Positions 1 through 9,105 of a DNA stretch of 64,000 nucleotides are shown here, piece by piece. The stretch is taken from contig JAGXAB010000020.1 of assembly GCA_018971775.1 (NCBI GenBank), forward strand, positions 17,632 to 81,631. Reading direction: 5' to 3'. The stretch's first letter is position 1. The number at the start of each line of letters is the position of its first letter. Source of the stretch: Cyanobacteria bacterium REEB67. GTDB taxonomy: Bacteria > Cyanobacteriota > Vampirovibrionia > Obscuribacterales > Obscuribacteraceae. Below the pieces are notes generated by a model. It saw nothing but the letters and a program-made list of their open reading frames with translations, did not search any database and was not told the DNA's origin. The position numbers were made by a program, and so were the translations under genes.

Positions 1-446
1 CGATCAATTAAAAGTCTTACATGAAAGAGCGGCGCAGATGAGAAAATCAAGCTAGCGGCCATTTCTCCGAGTTTGCATTTACCTTAAATCTACCGTTACA
101 AAACGGGCACGATCCGAATATCGCACTTATACTGCGATAGTGGGTGTTGCCAAGCCCAGGCATGGCGGCGCTTTTCAGGGAATCAATACTTCGTATTACT
201 CCCATTTATTCCAGACAGCGCAACAAATTTGTAGTTGAATGTTATGGAAATGTATACAGACCGCTTGATTTCGAGAAGCCGAGCATACGATAAATTTGCA
301 AGGCAATTTGCATGTCTACTCAAACCGCCATCCAAAACTATATTGGTCCCGCCGGGACTCCAAGTCAGAACACACTGGATATAAACGGTCAGTCGATTGC
401 TTCCACTCGCTAGAAATAGATAAGAGAAAACTCACGAGGAGTCTTA
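1..446. other. Gene-free region upstream of rpoD
   Basis: I see no convincing gene in these 446 bases. A 33-codon open frame at 312-413 has only a weak ribosome site and no recognisable sequence. The stretch probably holds the rpoD promoter and a leader of about 150 bases. No tRNA-like or strong hairpin structure was found by eye. Confidence 0.5.
265..294 (+). promoter_or_regulatory. Weak candidate promoter for rpoD
   Basis: TTGATT at 265-270 could serve as a -35 box. It is followed after 18 bases by GATAAA (289-294) or after 15 bases by TACGAT (286-291). Each -10 candidate matches the consensus at four of six positions. The placement suits a roughly 150-base leader before rpoD, but the match is not strong enough to be sure. 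Confidence 0.28.
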
Positions 447-1469
447 ATGGCTAAAAGCAAGTCCGCGGATACCGACCGAGTCGCTAATCCAATACTGATT
501 GAAGATGAAAACCTGGCTAAACGCAACGAACTCGAAGAACTCGATCTCATTGACGAGACCGACGCGTTCACAATTTTGGATGACGAAGAAAATGACCTCG
601 ATGATGACGATGAGCCCGTAGAGCTGCCATCGACCAGAGAAATCGCTACCGAAGATTCGGTCCGTCTATACCTTAGAGAGATTGGTCGCATCCAACTGCT
701 CAAACCAGACGAAGAAATAGAACTGGCCCGTAAGATTCTCCAGGGCGACATGATGGCCAAACGTAAGTTGGTCCAAGCCAACCTGCGCCTGGTCGTGTCG
801 ATCGCCAAAAAGTACATCGGTCGCGGCCTTTCTTTCCTTGATCTCATTCAAGAAGGCAACCTCGGCTTGATCCGCGCCTCCGAAAAATTCGACCATGAAC
901 GTGGCTACAAATTCTCCACATACGCCACCTGGTGGATCCGTCAGGCGATCACCCGCGCTCTGGCAGACAAATCACGCACCATCCGCGTACCTGTCCACAT
1001 GGTTGAGACGATCAACAAACTGAAGAAAGTGACCCGCCAACTGGCTCAGGAACTGAACCGCAAGCCGACCGAGCAAGAGCTGGCCAAGTCGATGGATGTC
1101 TCTATCGTCAAGCTGCATGAGATCATCAAGGCCGCCAAAGAGCCCATCTCACTGGAAACACCGATCGGCAAGGAAGAAGATTCCCGCCTCGGAGACTTCA
1201 TCGAAGACGCCGAGACCGATCGTCCCGAAACTACCGTCACCCATGAGCTTCTGCGCCAGGATCTGGCCAAGATGCTGAACGAGCTCACTCCTCGTGAGCG
1301 CGATGTGTTGCGTCTGCGTTTCGGCCTCGATGATGGCCGCCAGCGCACCCTGGAAGAAGTCGGACAACTCTTTGCCGTCACCCGCGAACGCGTCAGACAG
1401 ATAGAGTTCAAGGCTCTGAGAAAATTGAGACAGCCGGGCAGATCTTCCAGACTGCGCGAATATCTCTAA
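447..1469 (+). CDS. rpoD: RNA polymerase sigma factor, sigma-70 group 1/2
   Basis: This protein directs RNA polymerase to promoters. The 340 residues start with about 60 acidic residues in place of a full region 1.1. Then come region 1.2 ([12 protein letters not shown], from about 70), region 2 with the -10 recognition segment ([10 protein letters not shown], about 160), region 3, and region 4 with the helix-turn-helix ending [10 protein letters not shown] near 315. It is somewhat shorter than typical cyanobacterial SigA of about 400 residues; the core regions are complete. The ATG is preceded by a GAGGAG ribosome site at 436-441, five bases upstream. It stands alone with its own terminator. 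It is probably the housekeeping factor, but a group 2 paralogue cannot be excluded without the rest of the genome. Confidence 0.93.
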   Translation: MAKSKSADTDRVANPILIEDENLAKRNELEELDLIDETDAFTILDDEENDLDDDDEPVELPSTREIATEDSVRLYLREIGRIQLLKPDEEIELARKILQGDMMAKRKLVQANLRLVVSIAKKYIGRGLSFLDLIQEGNLGLIRASEKFDHERGYKFSTYATWWIRQAITRALADKSRTIRVPVHMVETINKLKKVTRQLAQELNRKPTEQELAKSMDVSIVKLHEIIKAAKEPISLETPIGKEEDSRLGDFIEDAETDRPETTVTHELLRQDLAKMLNELTPRERDVLRLRFGLDDGRQRTLEEVGQLFAVTRERVRQIEFKALRKLRQPGRSSRLREYL

Positions 1470-1529
1470 AAAGCTGATTTAAGCGCTCGTTGGGTCAGGT
1501 CAAATCCTGCTCAATCAGTAAAAAAAATC

Positions 1530-1560
1530 AAAGGCCCGGGTAATACCGGGCCTTTTGCTT
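1530..1560 (+). terminator. Intrinsic terminator after rpoD
   Basis: A ten-base perfect stem (1530-1539 with 1546-1555) closes a six-base loop and runs into TTTTGCTTT. The A-run before the stem means it could also act on the opposite strand, but no gene converges here. It lies about 60 bases after the rpoD stop and isolates that gene from the next one. Confidence 0.85.
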
Positions 1561-1630
1561 TACACTCATGAATGCAATTGCCAAGAATTGATTTGGCCCT
1601 AGTTTTTGCAAGTTTTACGAGAAGGGAAAA

Positions 1631-2686
1631 ATGAAGCCAAGCAGCCATATCAGCCCGTCCAGTCTGGATAGTGACCTGGAATTTGCGCTGGAGACCCAAT
1701 CCGGATTTCTCGTCGTTGTCAAGGGATCTGGTAATGATGGACGAGTCACGCTGGCCGTCCGCCGCCGCGTCGGCACCCCGCCGACCAGCGCCATCGTTCT
1801 CGCTCCCGACGAAGTGAAGCGTCTGATCAATTTGCTCGGTGAGCTCTCCCCGCTCGCTCTGCGCGACAAAGACAAGCTCCTGGTCGGCAAAGCGCGCGAT
1901 GCTTACCTCGACGATCTGATGGCCAACGGCTCGCAAGCGGCCCAGCACGACGATGCCGCCGATCTGCCGCACAATATGAAAAATGCCGACGCCGAAATGA
2001 GTCTTTTCATGGAGCGCGACTTTCCAGAATTGGCCAGCAAACGCAAAAATCAGCGCAAGACCTTCCTCGGCGCCAGCTCGAGCAATCCCATTCACAAGAT
2101 CAGCGATGCCTTTGCCGATCTGAGAGAAAAGCAGAGACGCAGCGACAAATCATCAGCGGGCATTTTTGCCATGGTGTCTCCGGCAGTACTAATGATCGGC
2201 GCGCTAGTAATTTTGGGCGCACTGTCGACGGTGGCGCTCCTCAACTACCAGCCTTTTGCTTCGCACAAAAAAGCTGAGTCTGCTCCTGTTGTCGTGCCGG
2301 TTTCGCAGAGCATCGAGGATTTTTCCAAAAATTTCGTCCAGGACATGCTCACTTTTAAAATCGATACTTACCGCCAGGCTCAAGTTCGTTGCATGGCGCA
2401 GATGAGTCCTGAGCTGGCGCAAAAATACTGGCAGGAAACTGGTTTCCCCTTGACCAGATCGCAACTGCGCGCTATTCCCCAGGACCAGCAGACACAGATA
2501 GTTTCGACGGTGGCCTTGCCGGTTTCTCCGGGCATCTATCAAGTCGACGTTGAAGGCTCTGTGACAGCCCAGGCCGGTGCCAAGACCATGCCCCTGCACA
2601 TCCGACTGACTGCAAGCAAAGACGCTACCGGCAAATACACAGTCACCGAACAAAAAGACCTGTCATCGGCGCCTACACCGCAGTAA
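1631..2686 (+). CDS. Bitopic membrane protein of unknown function
   Basis: I do not recognise this 351-residue protein. About 180 mostly charged cytoplasmic residues precede one transmembrane segment (about 183-207, MVSPAVLMIGALVILGALS). A likely periplasmic domain of about 140 residues follows. The layout of short cytoplasmic part, one helix and compact outer domain recalls VirB8/TraE-type and NTF2-like proteins, but no motif confirms this. Residues 20-70 (FLVVVKGSGNDGRVTLAVRR) look like a small beta domain. A GAAGGGA ribosome site stands just before the ATG. The gene sits alone between the rpoD terminator and the convergent vanZ gene 18 bases away. Confidence 0.75.
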   Translation: MKPSSHISPSSLDSDLEFALETQSGFLVVVKGSGNDGRVTLAVRRRVGTPPTSAIVLAPDEVKRLINLLGELSPLALRDKDKLLVGKARDAYLDDLMANGSQAAQHDDAADLPHNMKNADAEMSLFMERDFPELASKRKNQRKTFLGASSSNPIHKISDAFADLREKQRRSDKSSAGIFAMVSPAVLMIGALVILGALSTVALLNYQPFASHKKAESAPVVVPVSQSIEDFSKNFVQDMLTFKIDTYRQAQVRCMAQMSPELAQKYWQETGFPLTRSQLRAIPQDQQTQIVSTVALPVSPGIYQVDVEGSVTAQAGAKTMPLHIRLTASKDATGKYTVTEQKDLSSAPTPQ

Positions 2687-2704
2687 AACATAGTGCAATA
2701 AGAA

Positions 2705-3133
2705 TCAGGACCGACTCTCACGGCGACCGCACAGCCAATGACGAGCGCTAAGGGCCAGCACCATCCCCGATGTATCGATCAATACATCGCTAAAAGCTGC
2801 GCTACGACCGGGCACAAAAGATTGATGGACCTCATCGAGGCAGGCCCAGGCAAAGGCGAGGAGCAGTGCCTGTAGAGCTGTGCGCAAAGGTTTCGGTTCA
2901 AAGTCACCCTGGCCAGCGCCCCGACGAAAGGCTGTTATCGTCTGAAAATAGAGCAGGGCCAGTATGGCAAATTCGCTGATGTGGCCTAGCTTGCGCACCG
3001 GTACATTGGCCGCATGAAAGCAGGCTTCTGTGATATGACCGCTGTTTGCCTGATTAGAAAAGGCAAAGATCACCGCCATCCACAGCAGTGTAACTATCAA
3101 ATAAAGTCCTGCACTCCTGCTCACTTCGATCAT
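2705..3133 (-). CDS. VanZ-like family membrane protein
   Basis: This 142-residue integral membrane protein belongs to the VanZ-like family. Visible family features are the first helix ending in FSNQ (about 23-26), RKLGHISEFAILALL (about 47-61) and DEVHQSFVPGRSAAFSDVLID (about 100-120), which is the most conserved block of the family. It has about four membrane segments. The function is not settled; the founding member gives low-level teicoplanin resistance, but most relatives are not resistance genes. Its start codon overlaps the stop of the upstream glycosylase gene (ATGA arrangement), so the two are translated from one message. Confidence 0.85.
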   Translation of the reverse strand: MIEVSRSAGLYLIVTLLWMAVIFAFSNQANSGHITEACFHAANVPVRKLGHISEFAILALLYFQTITAFRRGAGQGDFEPKPLRTALQALLLAFAWACLDEVHQSFVPGRSAAFSDVLIDTSGMVLALSARHWLCGRRESRS

Positions 3134-3789
3134 CTATCTGTCTTTCCCCCGCCTGCCCTGGTATCAATAATAAAGCGCCAGGGTCTGTCTTGCGCTTTAG
3201 AAATACCGATCCGCGGCGTGGCGATGATCGTGCCGGGCAACGGACTTACGCCGGGCGCGATAAAGAGCGGTGAGCGGTGATCAAAAAGAGCGACGCCGTT
3301 GTGGGCGAGATCAATAGCCAGGGCGCGGCAGAGCTTGCCGGGACCGTCGAGCTTCGGTCCGATTTTTTGTGATAATTCTGACGGTTCTATTTTCCGGGAG
3401 GGAAGACCGGCTTCTTCGCCGGTCGGCGGCGGCAGGGCCCGCAGGCCGCGGATCAAGACAGCACCGGCGACGCCATCGAGCTCGGTGACGGCGTTCAGAC
3501 AATGATACATTCCGTAAATGAAATATACATAGGCATGTCCCGGCGGACCAAACATAATGCTGGAGCGCTTACTCGGCCCATTGAAGGCGTGGGAAGCGGG
3601 ATCATCTTGAGTGTAGGCCTCGACTTCGACGATTTCATAGCGCCCAGGCGTCGACTGCGCGTCGGCGGGGCGGCGCACCAGATGCTGGCCCAGCAAGCTT
3701 TGCGCCACCTCCACAGTCGGCCTTGCAAAGAAGGAAGCGGGTAAACTAGCGTCTGATTGGGCGGACTTAATGACGCTTGGGCGGGGCAT
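3130..3789 (-). CDS. mpg: 3-methyladenine DNA glycosylase, AAG/MPG family
   Basis: The protein starts base-excision repair by removing alkylated purines from DNA. The 219 residues match the AAG family in length. Clear blocks are LLGQHLVRR (about 32-40), the catalytic-site segment EIVEVEAYTQDDPASHAF (about 51-68), where a glutamate activates water, and HAYVYFIYGMYHCLNAV (about 85-101). The C-terminal part carries the usual GPGKLCRAL segment. It is the first gene of a pair with the VanZ-like gene and is divergent from asnB. I cannot see a clear promoter in the 89 bases shared with asnB. Confidence 0.93.
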   Translation of the reverse strand: MPRPSVIKSAQSDASLPASFFARPTVEVAQSLLGQHLVRRPADAQSTPGRYEIVEVEAYTQDDPASHAFNGPSKRSSIMFGPPGHAYVYFIYGMYHCLNAVTELDGVAGAVLIRGLRALPPPTGEEAGLPSRKIEPSELSQKIGPKLDGPGKLCRALAIDLAHNGVALFDHRSPLFIAPGVSPLPGTIIATPRIGISKAQDRPWRFIIDTRAGGGKTDR

Positions 3790-3878
3790 GCTTAATGCTT
3801 AATCGGCTAAACTCGGCGACAATTGCAGCGGGGAAGATTGCTCTTCTCACTAAGAACAAGCTATCAGGTATTTAGAAA

Positions 3879-5915
3879 ATGTGCGGCATCGTAGGCTATC
3901 TCAATTTAAACAGTGAAACACTGACGCCCAAGCATGACCATTTGCCGGCAATGTGCAACAGTATCGCCCACCGCGGCCCCGACGAAGAGGGCATGAAGCT
4001 TATCGGTCCCTGCGCGCTCGGCATGACGCGTCTGGCCATTATCGACCTGGCCACAGGCCAGCAGCCGATCACAAACGAAGACGGCACGGTCTGGATCGTC
4101 TTCAATGGCGAAATCTACAACTATCAGGAGCTGCAAGAGCGCGTCCTCGGCCTCGGCCACAAGCTCGTCACAAAATCCGACACCGAGACCATCGTTCATC
4201 TCTACGAAGAGTACGGCGTCGAGTGCTTGCAGTTTCTCGAAGGTATGTTCGCCTTCGCCATTTACGACACTAAAAAAGAAAGGCTTTTTATCGCCCGCGA
4301 CCGCATGGGTGAAAAGCCGCTACACTGGGGCGTCTTTGACGGCACCTTGCTTTTCAGCTCGGAAATCAAAGGCATCTTGAGCCATCCCAAAGCGCGTCGG
4401 GCCCTCGACAGCCTCGCCCTGCAAAAATATCTCGCCCTGGAATACGTGCCCAATCCGCAGTCGATGTTCAAAGACATCAGTAAATTGCCGCCGGCACATT
4501 TCATGATCGTCGAAAAAGGCCAGGTCAAAATCGACCGCTACTGGCTGCCCGAGATCAAAAGCGAAGAAATGAGCGAAGACGAGGCGGCCTCGGAGGTCGT
4601 CAGACTACTCAAGCGCTCGACCGAGCTCAGGCTGATTTCGGAAGTGCCGCTCGGTGTCTTCCTTTCAGGCGGTATCGATTCATCGGCGATTGCCGCCCTG
4701 GCAGCACAGTTTTCCAAAGACCCGATCAAGACTTTTTCGATTGGTTTCGATGACCCGTCTTTTGACGAGTCTATACATGCTTTAGCGGTAGCGAAGCATA
4801 TCGGATCAGACCATGAAGTATGTACGTTTTCACCCGAGCTGGCTTTCGAGACCCTGTCCGAGCTCTGGAATGTGCTCGATGAGCCCCTGGCCGACGCCAG
4901 CATCGTGCCCACCTATTTCCTCTCCAAGATGACCCGCCGCCATGTCACCGTGGCCCTGGCCGGCGAGGGTGGCGACGAGCTCTTTGGCGGCTATCCCACC
5001 TATTACGCCCATAAATTTACGCCGATGTGGTCGCTCATGCCCGACGTTGTGCGCAACGGCATGCTCATGCCGGCGCTGAACAGCCTGCCGGTCTCGTTCA
5101 ATAATCTGAGCCTGGACTTCAAAGTGAAACGTTTCATCAGTGCTGCCTCCGAACCCTCCGTGCGCCGCCATCTGCGCTGGATGGGCTCGATCAAGCTGGC
5201 CGAGCACGAGCAGCTGCTCACCAAAGAACACCGCGCTCTCGCCGCCGGGACCATGGAAGAATCGCTCTTTGACAGCCTGCCCCTGGTTTATCGCGACGGC
5301 TATCGCAACGGTAACGGCAACAGCACTGGTAACGGTAATGGGAGCGGCAGCAATGGCCACAGCGCCGCCGGCAGCATCATCGGCGCTTCAGGCTCGGCCT
5401 CGGGCAACGGGCATCACAGCAAGGGCTTCAACCGCAATGCCATCAACGATGTCGTCAACAACATCATGCGCCTCGACATGACCACTTACCTGCCAGACGA
5501 CCTCCTCGTCAAGTCGGATCGGGCCTCGATGGCCGCCTCCCTCGAGGTCCGCCTGCCATATCTGGCCTACCCCCTCGTCGAATTTGCCCTGAAAATGCCA
5601 GCCAACCTGAAAGTGCGCGGCATGACCACCAAGTACCTGCTCAAAAAAGCCGTTGCGCCCTACCTGCCCGAATACATCATGAAACGCCCCAAGAAAGGCT
5701 TCGGCATCCCGGTCGGCAAGTGGATCCGCCAGGAGTTTCGGCCCGTCGTCGATGAGCTGCTCAGTGAGTCCTTCATCAAGAGCCAGGGTATATTCAATTG
5801 GCCGTACATCAATAACCTGCTCAACGAACATATGAGCCAGCGCGTCGATCGCCGCAAGGAGCTCTGGACGATTTTGATGTTCCAGTGGTGGTGGCGGAAG
5901 TTTTTCGCCGGTTGA
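3879..5915 (+). CDS. asnB: Asparagine synthetase, glutamine-hydrolysing
   Basis: It makes asparagine from aspartate, ATP and glutamine. The N-terminal class II glutaminase domain begins with Cys2 as nucleophile (MCGIVGY), followed by HRGPDEEG and the FNGEIYNY block. The synthetase domain has the PP-loop LSGGIDSSAIAAL (near residue 263) and the conserved YLPDDLLVKSDRASMA block near 538. The odd feature is a low-complexity insertion of about 45 residues made of Gly, Asn, Ser and His at about 474-519, just before that block. It explains the 678-residue length; relatives are about 600-640. The reading frame is intact, so the insertion is probably a flexible surface loop. The gene is closely followed by a signalling gene. 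Confidence 0.93.
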   Translation: MCGIVGYLNLNSETLTPKHDHLPAMCNSIAHRGPDEEGMKLIGPCALGMTRLAIIDLATGQQPITNEDGTVWIVFNGEIYNYQELQERVLGLGHKLVTKSDTETIVHLYEEYGVECLQFLEGMFAFAIYDTKKERLFIARDRMGEKPLHWGVFDGTLLFSSEIKGILSHPKARRALDSLALQKYLALEYVPNPQSMFKDISKLPPAHFMIVEKGQVKIDRYWLPEIKSEEMSEDEAASEVVRLLKRSTELRLISEVPLGVFLSGGIDSSAIAALAAQFSKDPIKTFSIGFDDPSFDESIHALAVAKHIGSDHEVCTFSPELAFETLSELWNVLDEPLADASIVPTYFLSKMTRRHVTVALAGEGGDELFGGYPTYYAHKFTPMWSLMPDVVRNGMLMPALNSLPVSFNNLSLDFKVKRFISAASEPSVRRHLRWMGSIKLAEHEQLLTKEHRALAAGTMEESLFDSLPLVYRDGYRNGNGNSTGNGNGSGSNGHSAAGSIIGASGSASGNGHHSKGFNRNAINDVVNNIMRLDMTTYLPDDLLVKSDRASMAASLEVRLPYLAYPLVEFALKMPANLKVRGMTTKYLLKKAVAPYLPEYIMKRPKKGFGIPVGKWIRQEFRPVVDELLSESFIKSQGIFNWPYINNLLNEHMSQRVDRRKELWTILMFQWWWRKFFAG

Positions 5916-5970
5916 GAATTAGCTTATCTGTCTGCTAGACTCAGTATTGTTGCAGCATTTAAGGAAGCCT

Positions 5971-8916
5971 GTGAGCGGCACCGACCAACTTTTTCCAGAG
6001 TCGCCCAGATCGCCAGAGAGAGAAAAGACTCTCGATGCGGTAGAGAAACACATCTGTCAGGTGCTCGGATTTGATTTCGGCTTCGTCGATGTCGTCTCCG
6101 GTCACGAGATCATCAACCTGCATTATTTTTCCGCCTCGACAGACGAAGAGGCCAAGTCGGCGCGCAAATTTGCCTCCGAACTGATCGATGAGAATAAGCA
6201 ACCACTGGCGGTGGCAAATACACTCACCGCTCAAAAAGTGAAACAGACGCAGAAGCCCTGGGTGGGCCGCGCCTTTATCAATGATAAAAGCAAAGAGAGC
6301 GGCAAGAACGAAAAAGGCGAAGACGCATACTTTACCGATCCTTATGGCGATTCGTCTTCAGAGATTGAAGAGTTTCCCTATGTCATTATTCCCGTCTTAG
6401 AAGAGCAAGCAAACCGCACCACCGTCGTAATCGGTCTTTTGCGCATCATCAGCTTCGATTCTTCGCGTGAGATATCCTCTCAGGATTTGAACAATCTGCG
6501 ATCGATGGGAGAGCAGCTCGCCACGCGCTCCTCGGTCTTTCAAGACGCAAGCCACGAGCCTGTGGTCAGCCTGGCTGACAAGGTGTCGCCCGAGCATCGC
6601 AGCGAAATAAACGAGCGCGAACAGATTTTGATGCTGCACTCCAATCGTGTCATCCGCCGCCGCTTTTCGCGCATTCTATCGGATCGCTATCGTGTCCTCG
6701 AATCGGATTCGGAAGAGAAATCACTGGAGATTCTCGGCACCCAGCGCATCGATTTGATTATTGTCGACAGCAATCTCTCCGGCACCTCCGGCTTTGGCTT
6801 TTGCAAAGTGATCAAAGAGTCGCCGCAGTGGAAGCAGATACCTGTTTTGATCGTCACGCCCGACACCAATCCCTCGGCCCGCGTCGAAGGCCTGCAGGTC
6901 GGTGCTGATGATTGCCTGAGCGACAGTTGTTTCGACTCCGAACTATTGGCACGCGTGCAGTCGTCTATCCGGCATTTACGCACCGAAAAAGAGCTGGCCG
7001 TGCAGTTGCAGCTCCTCGAAGATTATGCTCAGAAGCTGGAAAAAGCGCATGAGCAGCTCTCTCAGGACAGACAATCTCAAGTCGTGCGCAACAACATGCT
7101 CGAGCAATTGCGCCGCGATTCTGAAATCAAAAGCAATCAAGATTCGCTCCTGCACCGGATCAGCAATACGATTAGAAGCTCCTTTGCCATCAAAGAAAAT
7201 CTCAGTATGATGCTGGAAGAACTGGCCGGCTGGCTCAATCTCGATTGTTGTTTCATCGTATTGCCCTCGGAGGAGGAGCCGGAAGACTCGATCCGCCTGG
7301 AATTTACCAGTGATGATATTTATCGCGTCATAGAATTCGACCGTGACCTGAAAATGCTCGATATCTTCAGTAAGCATTTCCAGATCGATCAAACCGTCCT
7401 CGTCAATGACGTGGCCAACGACAAACGCCTCGATGCCTTCAGGCAAGAAGCCCTCTCGGGCTATAACATCCTCTCGCTCTTCATCTTGCCTGTTTATTAT
7501 AACGAGAAATTACTAGGCATTTTGACCGGCTACAAAGGCGAGATCCAGGCCAATTGGAATCGCATCAACGAGGGCTTTTTAAAATCGGTGGCCGATCAAG
7601 TCGCCTCCGGCGTCACCAATGCCAGACTCTATGCCAGGGTGCAAAGACAGGCCACCACCGACGGTTTGACCGGGCTCTACAATCACCGCACCGGACAAGA
7701 GAAGCTCACCGAGCAAATGCGTATGGCTGAGCGCTACAGCCGCAGTCTGGCAGTAGTGATGATCGACGTCGATCACTTCAAGCAAATCAATGACAACTTT
7801 GGTCATCCGGTCGGAGACACGGTACTAAAGGCGGTGGCGCGTCTGATCAAGAGCAATTGCCGCGACGTCGACTTGCCGATTCGCTATGGCGGCGAAGAAT
7901 TTCTCGTCGTCCTGCCCGAAGTCAACAAAGAAGGCGCCGAAGTGGTGGCCGAACGTATGCGCAAGAGCCTCGCCCAGGAAGTGATCAAACACGAGCAGAT
8001 CGCTCTGACAGTGACAGCCAGTCTCGGTATTGCCACCTTCCCCGAGCACGCCCTCGATCAGCACCATCTGCTCGAGCTCGCCGACAAAGCCCTCTATCTC
8101 TCCAAGCGCATGGGCCGCAACCAGGTGCACACGGCGAGCGATCTCAATTTTGACCGCAATCTGATCGCCGGTAAAGACGGCGTGCAGCCCCTCGTGACCA
8201 GTGGCGCGCCGCCGGCCGCAAAAGAAGCCGGCGCCTCCGGCGATTCGCACCAGAAGCTGCAATCCTTGCAATCGTTTGAGCCACCGGCCGTTTCCGCCGA
8301 GGCTCAGTGCACAGACGAGCTTGTGCCGGAAGTGGTGGAAATGGTCAAGACCCTGGCCCAGAGTCTCTACTCACGCTCCGACTATAACAAGGCCCATCAC
8401 CTCGAAGTAGCGCGCATGTCCGAATTACTCGCCAAAGTAATGGGGCTGTCGGCCACGCAAATCGAGCAAATCCGCGTCGCCGGCTTGCTGCACGATGTGG
8501 GCACCCTGCGCCTGCCGGAAGAGCTCCTGGCCAAACAGGGCTTTTTTACTCAGGAAGAACGCAACATGATCAATCAGCATCCGGTCCTCGGCGCCGATTT
8601 GCTCAGGCCGGTGCGCGCCCTCAAAGACATCTGCGAAATCATGGAAAATCACCACGAACGCTGGGACGGCCTGGGTTACCCCCAGGGTTTGAAGGGCGAG
8701 GCGATTCCGCTACCAGCCCGCATCGTCTCGATTGTCGACAGCTATCACGCCATGATTTCAGACCGCCCCTATCGCAGTGCCCTTACCCAGGAGCAAGCCG
8801 AGCAAGCCCTGCGCGACGGCGCCGGCAAGCAATGGGACCCTTTTCTGGTCGACATCTTCGTCGCCGTTCTGACCAATTTGCGCAAACCGGCCACCCCCGA
8901 AGGCGAGCTGATTTAG
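5971..8916 (+). CDS. Cyclic-di-GMP signalling protein: GAF-like, degenerate REC, GAF, GGDEF, HD-GYP
   Basis: This is a predicted cytoplasmic regulator of cyclic-di-GMP. The domain order, from the GTG start, is a GAF-like N-terminus (about 20-190), a receiver-like domain (about 215-335), a coiled coil (about 340-390), GAF (about 400-550), GGDEF (about 560-725) and HD-GYP (about 785-970). The cyclase signature is GGEEF at 640-644, which is active-type, with an RxxD inhibitory site at 631-634. HD-GYP residues include H841-D842 and H894-H895-E896 followed by GYP; the usual lysine of HDIGK is threonine (HDVGT). The receiver lacks the acidic pair and the lysine. I chose GTG 5971, with AAGGAAG four bases upstream, over TTG 5947. 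It follows asnB by 55 bases and may share its transcript. Confidence 0.9.
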   Translation: MSGTDQLFPESPRSPEREKTLDAVEKHICQVLGFDFGFVDVVSGHEIINLHYFSASTDEEAKSARKFASELIDENKQPLAVANTLTAQKVKQTQKPWVGRAFINDKSKESGKNEKGEDAYFTDPYGDSSSEIEEFPYVIIPVLEEQANRTTVVIGLLRIISFDSSREISSQDLNNLRSMGEQLATRSSVFQDASHEPVVSLADKVSPEHRSEINEREQILMLHSNRVIRRRFSRILSDRYRVLESDSEEKSLEILGTQRIDLIIVDSNLSGTSGFGFCKVIKESPQWKQIPVLIVTPDTNPSARVEGLQVGADDCLSDSCFDSELLARVQSSIRHLRTEKELAVQLQLLEDYAQKLEKAHEQLSQDRQSQVVRNNMLEQLRRDSEIKSNQDSLLHRISNTIRSSFAIKENLSMMLEELAGWLNLDCCFIVLPSEEEPEDSIRLEFTSDDIYRVIEFDRDLKMLDIFSKHFQIDQTVLVNDVANDKRLDAFRQEALSGYNILSLFILPVYYNEKLLGILTGYKGEIQANWNRINEGFLKSVADQVASGVTNARLYARVQRQATTDGLTGLYNHRTGQEKLTEQMRMAERYSRSLAVVMIDVDHFKQINDNFGHPVGDTVLKAVARLIKSNCRDVDLPIRYGGEEFLVVLPEVNKEGAEVVAERMRKSLAQEVIKHEQIALTVTASLGIATFPEHALDQHHLLELADKALYLSKRMGRNQVHTASDLNFDRNLIAGKDGVQPLVTSGAPPAAKEAGASGDSHQKLQSLQSFEPPAVSAEAQCTDELVPEVVEMVKTLAQSLYSRSDYNKAHHLEVARMSELLAKVMGLSATQIEQIRVAGLLHDVGTLRLPEELLAKQGFFTQEERNMINQHPVLGADLLRPVRALKDICEIMENHHERWDGLGYPQGLKGEAIPLPARIVSIVDSYHAMISDRPYRSALTQEQAEQALRDGAGKQWDPFLVDIFVAVLTNLRKPATPEGELI

Positions 8917-8938
8917 GCAGGGGCCAGATTAAAACAGC

Positions 8939-8967
8939 TTGACAAGGGCCATTCTAAAGCTTAGGAT
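8939..8967 (+). promoter_or_regulatory. Sigma-70 promoter before secreted protein gene
   Basis: A perfect -35 box TTGACA (8939-8944) is followed after 17 bases by TAGGAT (8962-8967), which matches four of six consensus bases. Transcription would start near 8974 and give a leader of about 130 bases before the gene at 9106. The site follows the stop of the preceding gene directly, as expected for a new transcription unit. Confidence 0.6.
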
Positions 8968-9105
8968 CTTGTCACCTTTTATTAGCTAAAAGGGCGTCCC
9001 ATTTGGGGTCGAGGCGGGCATATAGATGCTTGTGTGCCCTCTTTCTTCCATTTACTAATTTAAAATCCGACCAGATCGTCGGTAAAAACGGCCAGGAGCA
9101 ACCTC

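Noticed and set aside
312..413. 33-codon open frame upstream of rpoD (MSTQTAIQNYIGPAG...)
   Set aside because: It has only a weak AAGG ribosome site, no recognisable domain and no supporting context. Such a frame is likely by chance in 446 bases.
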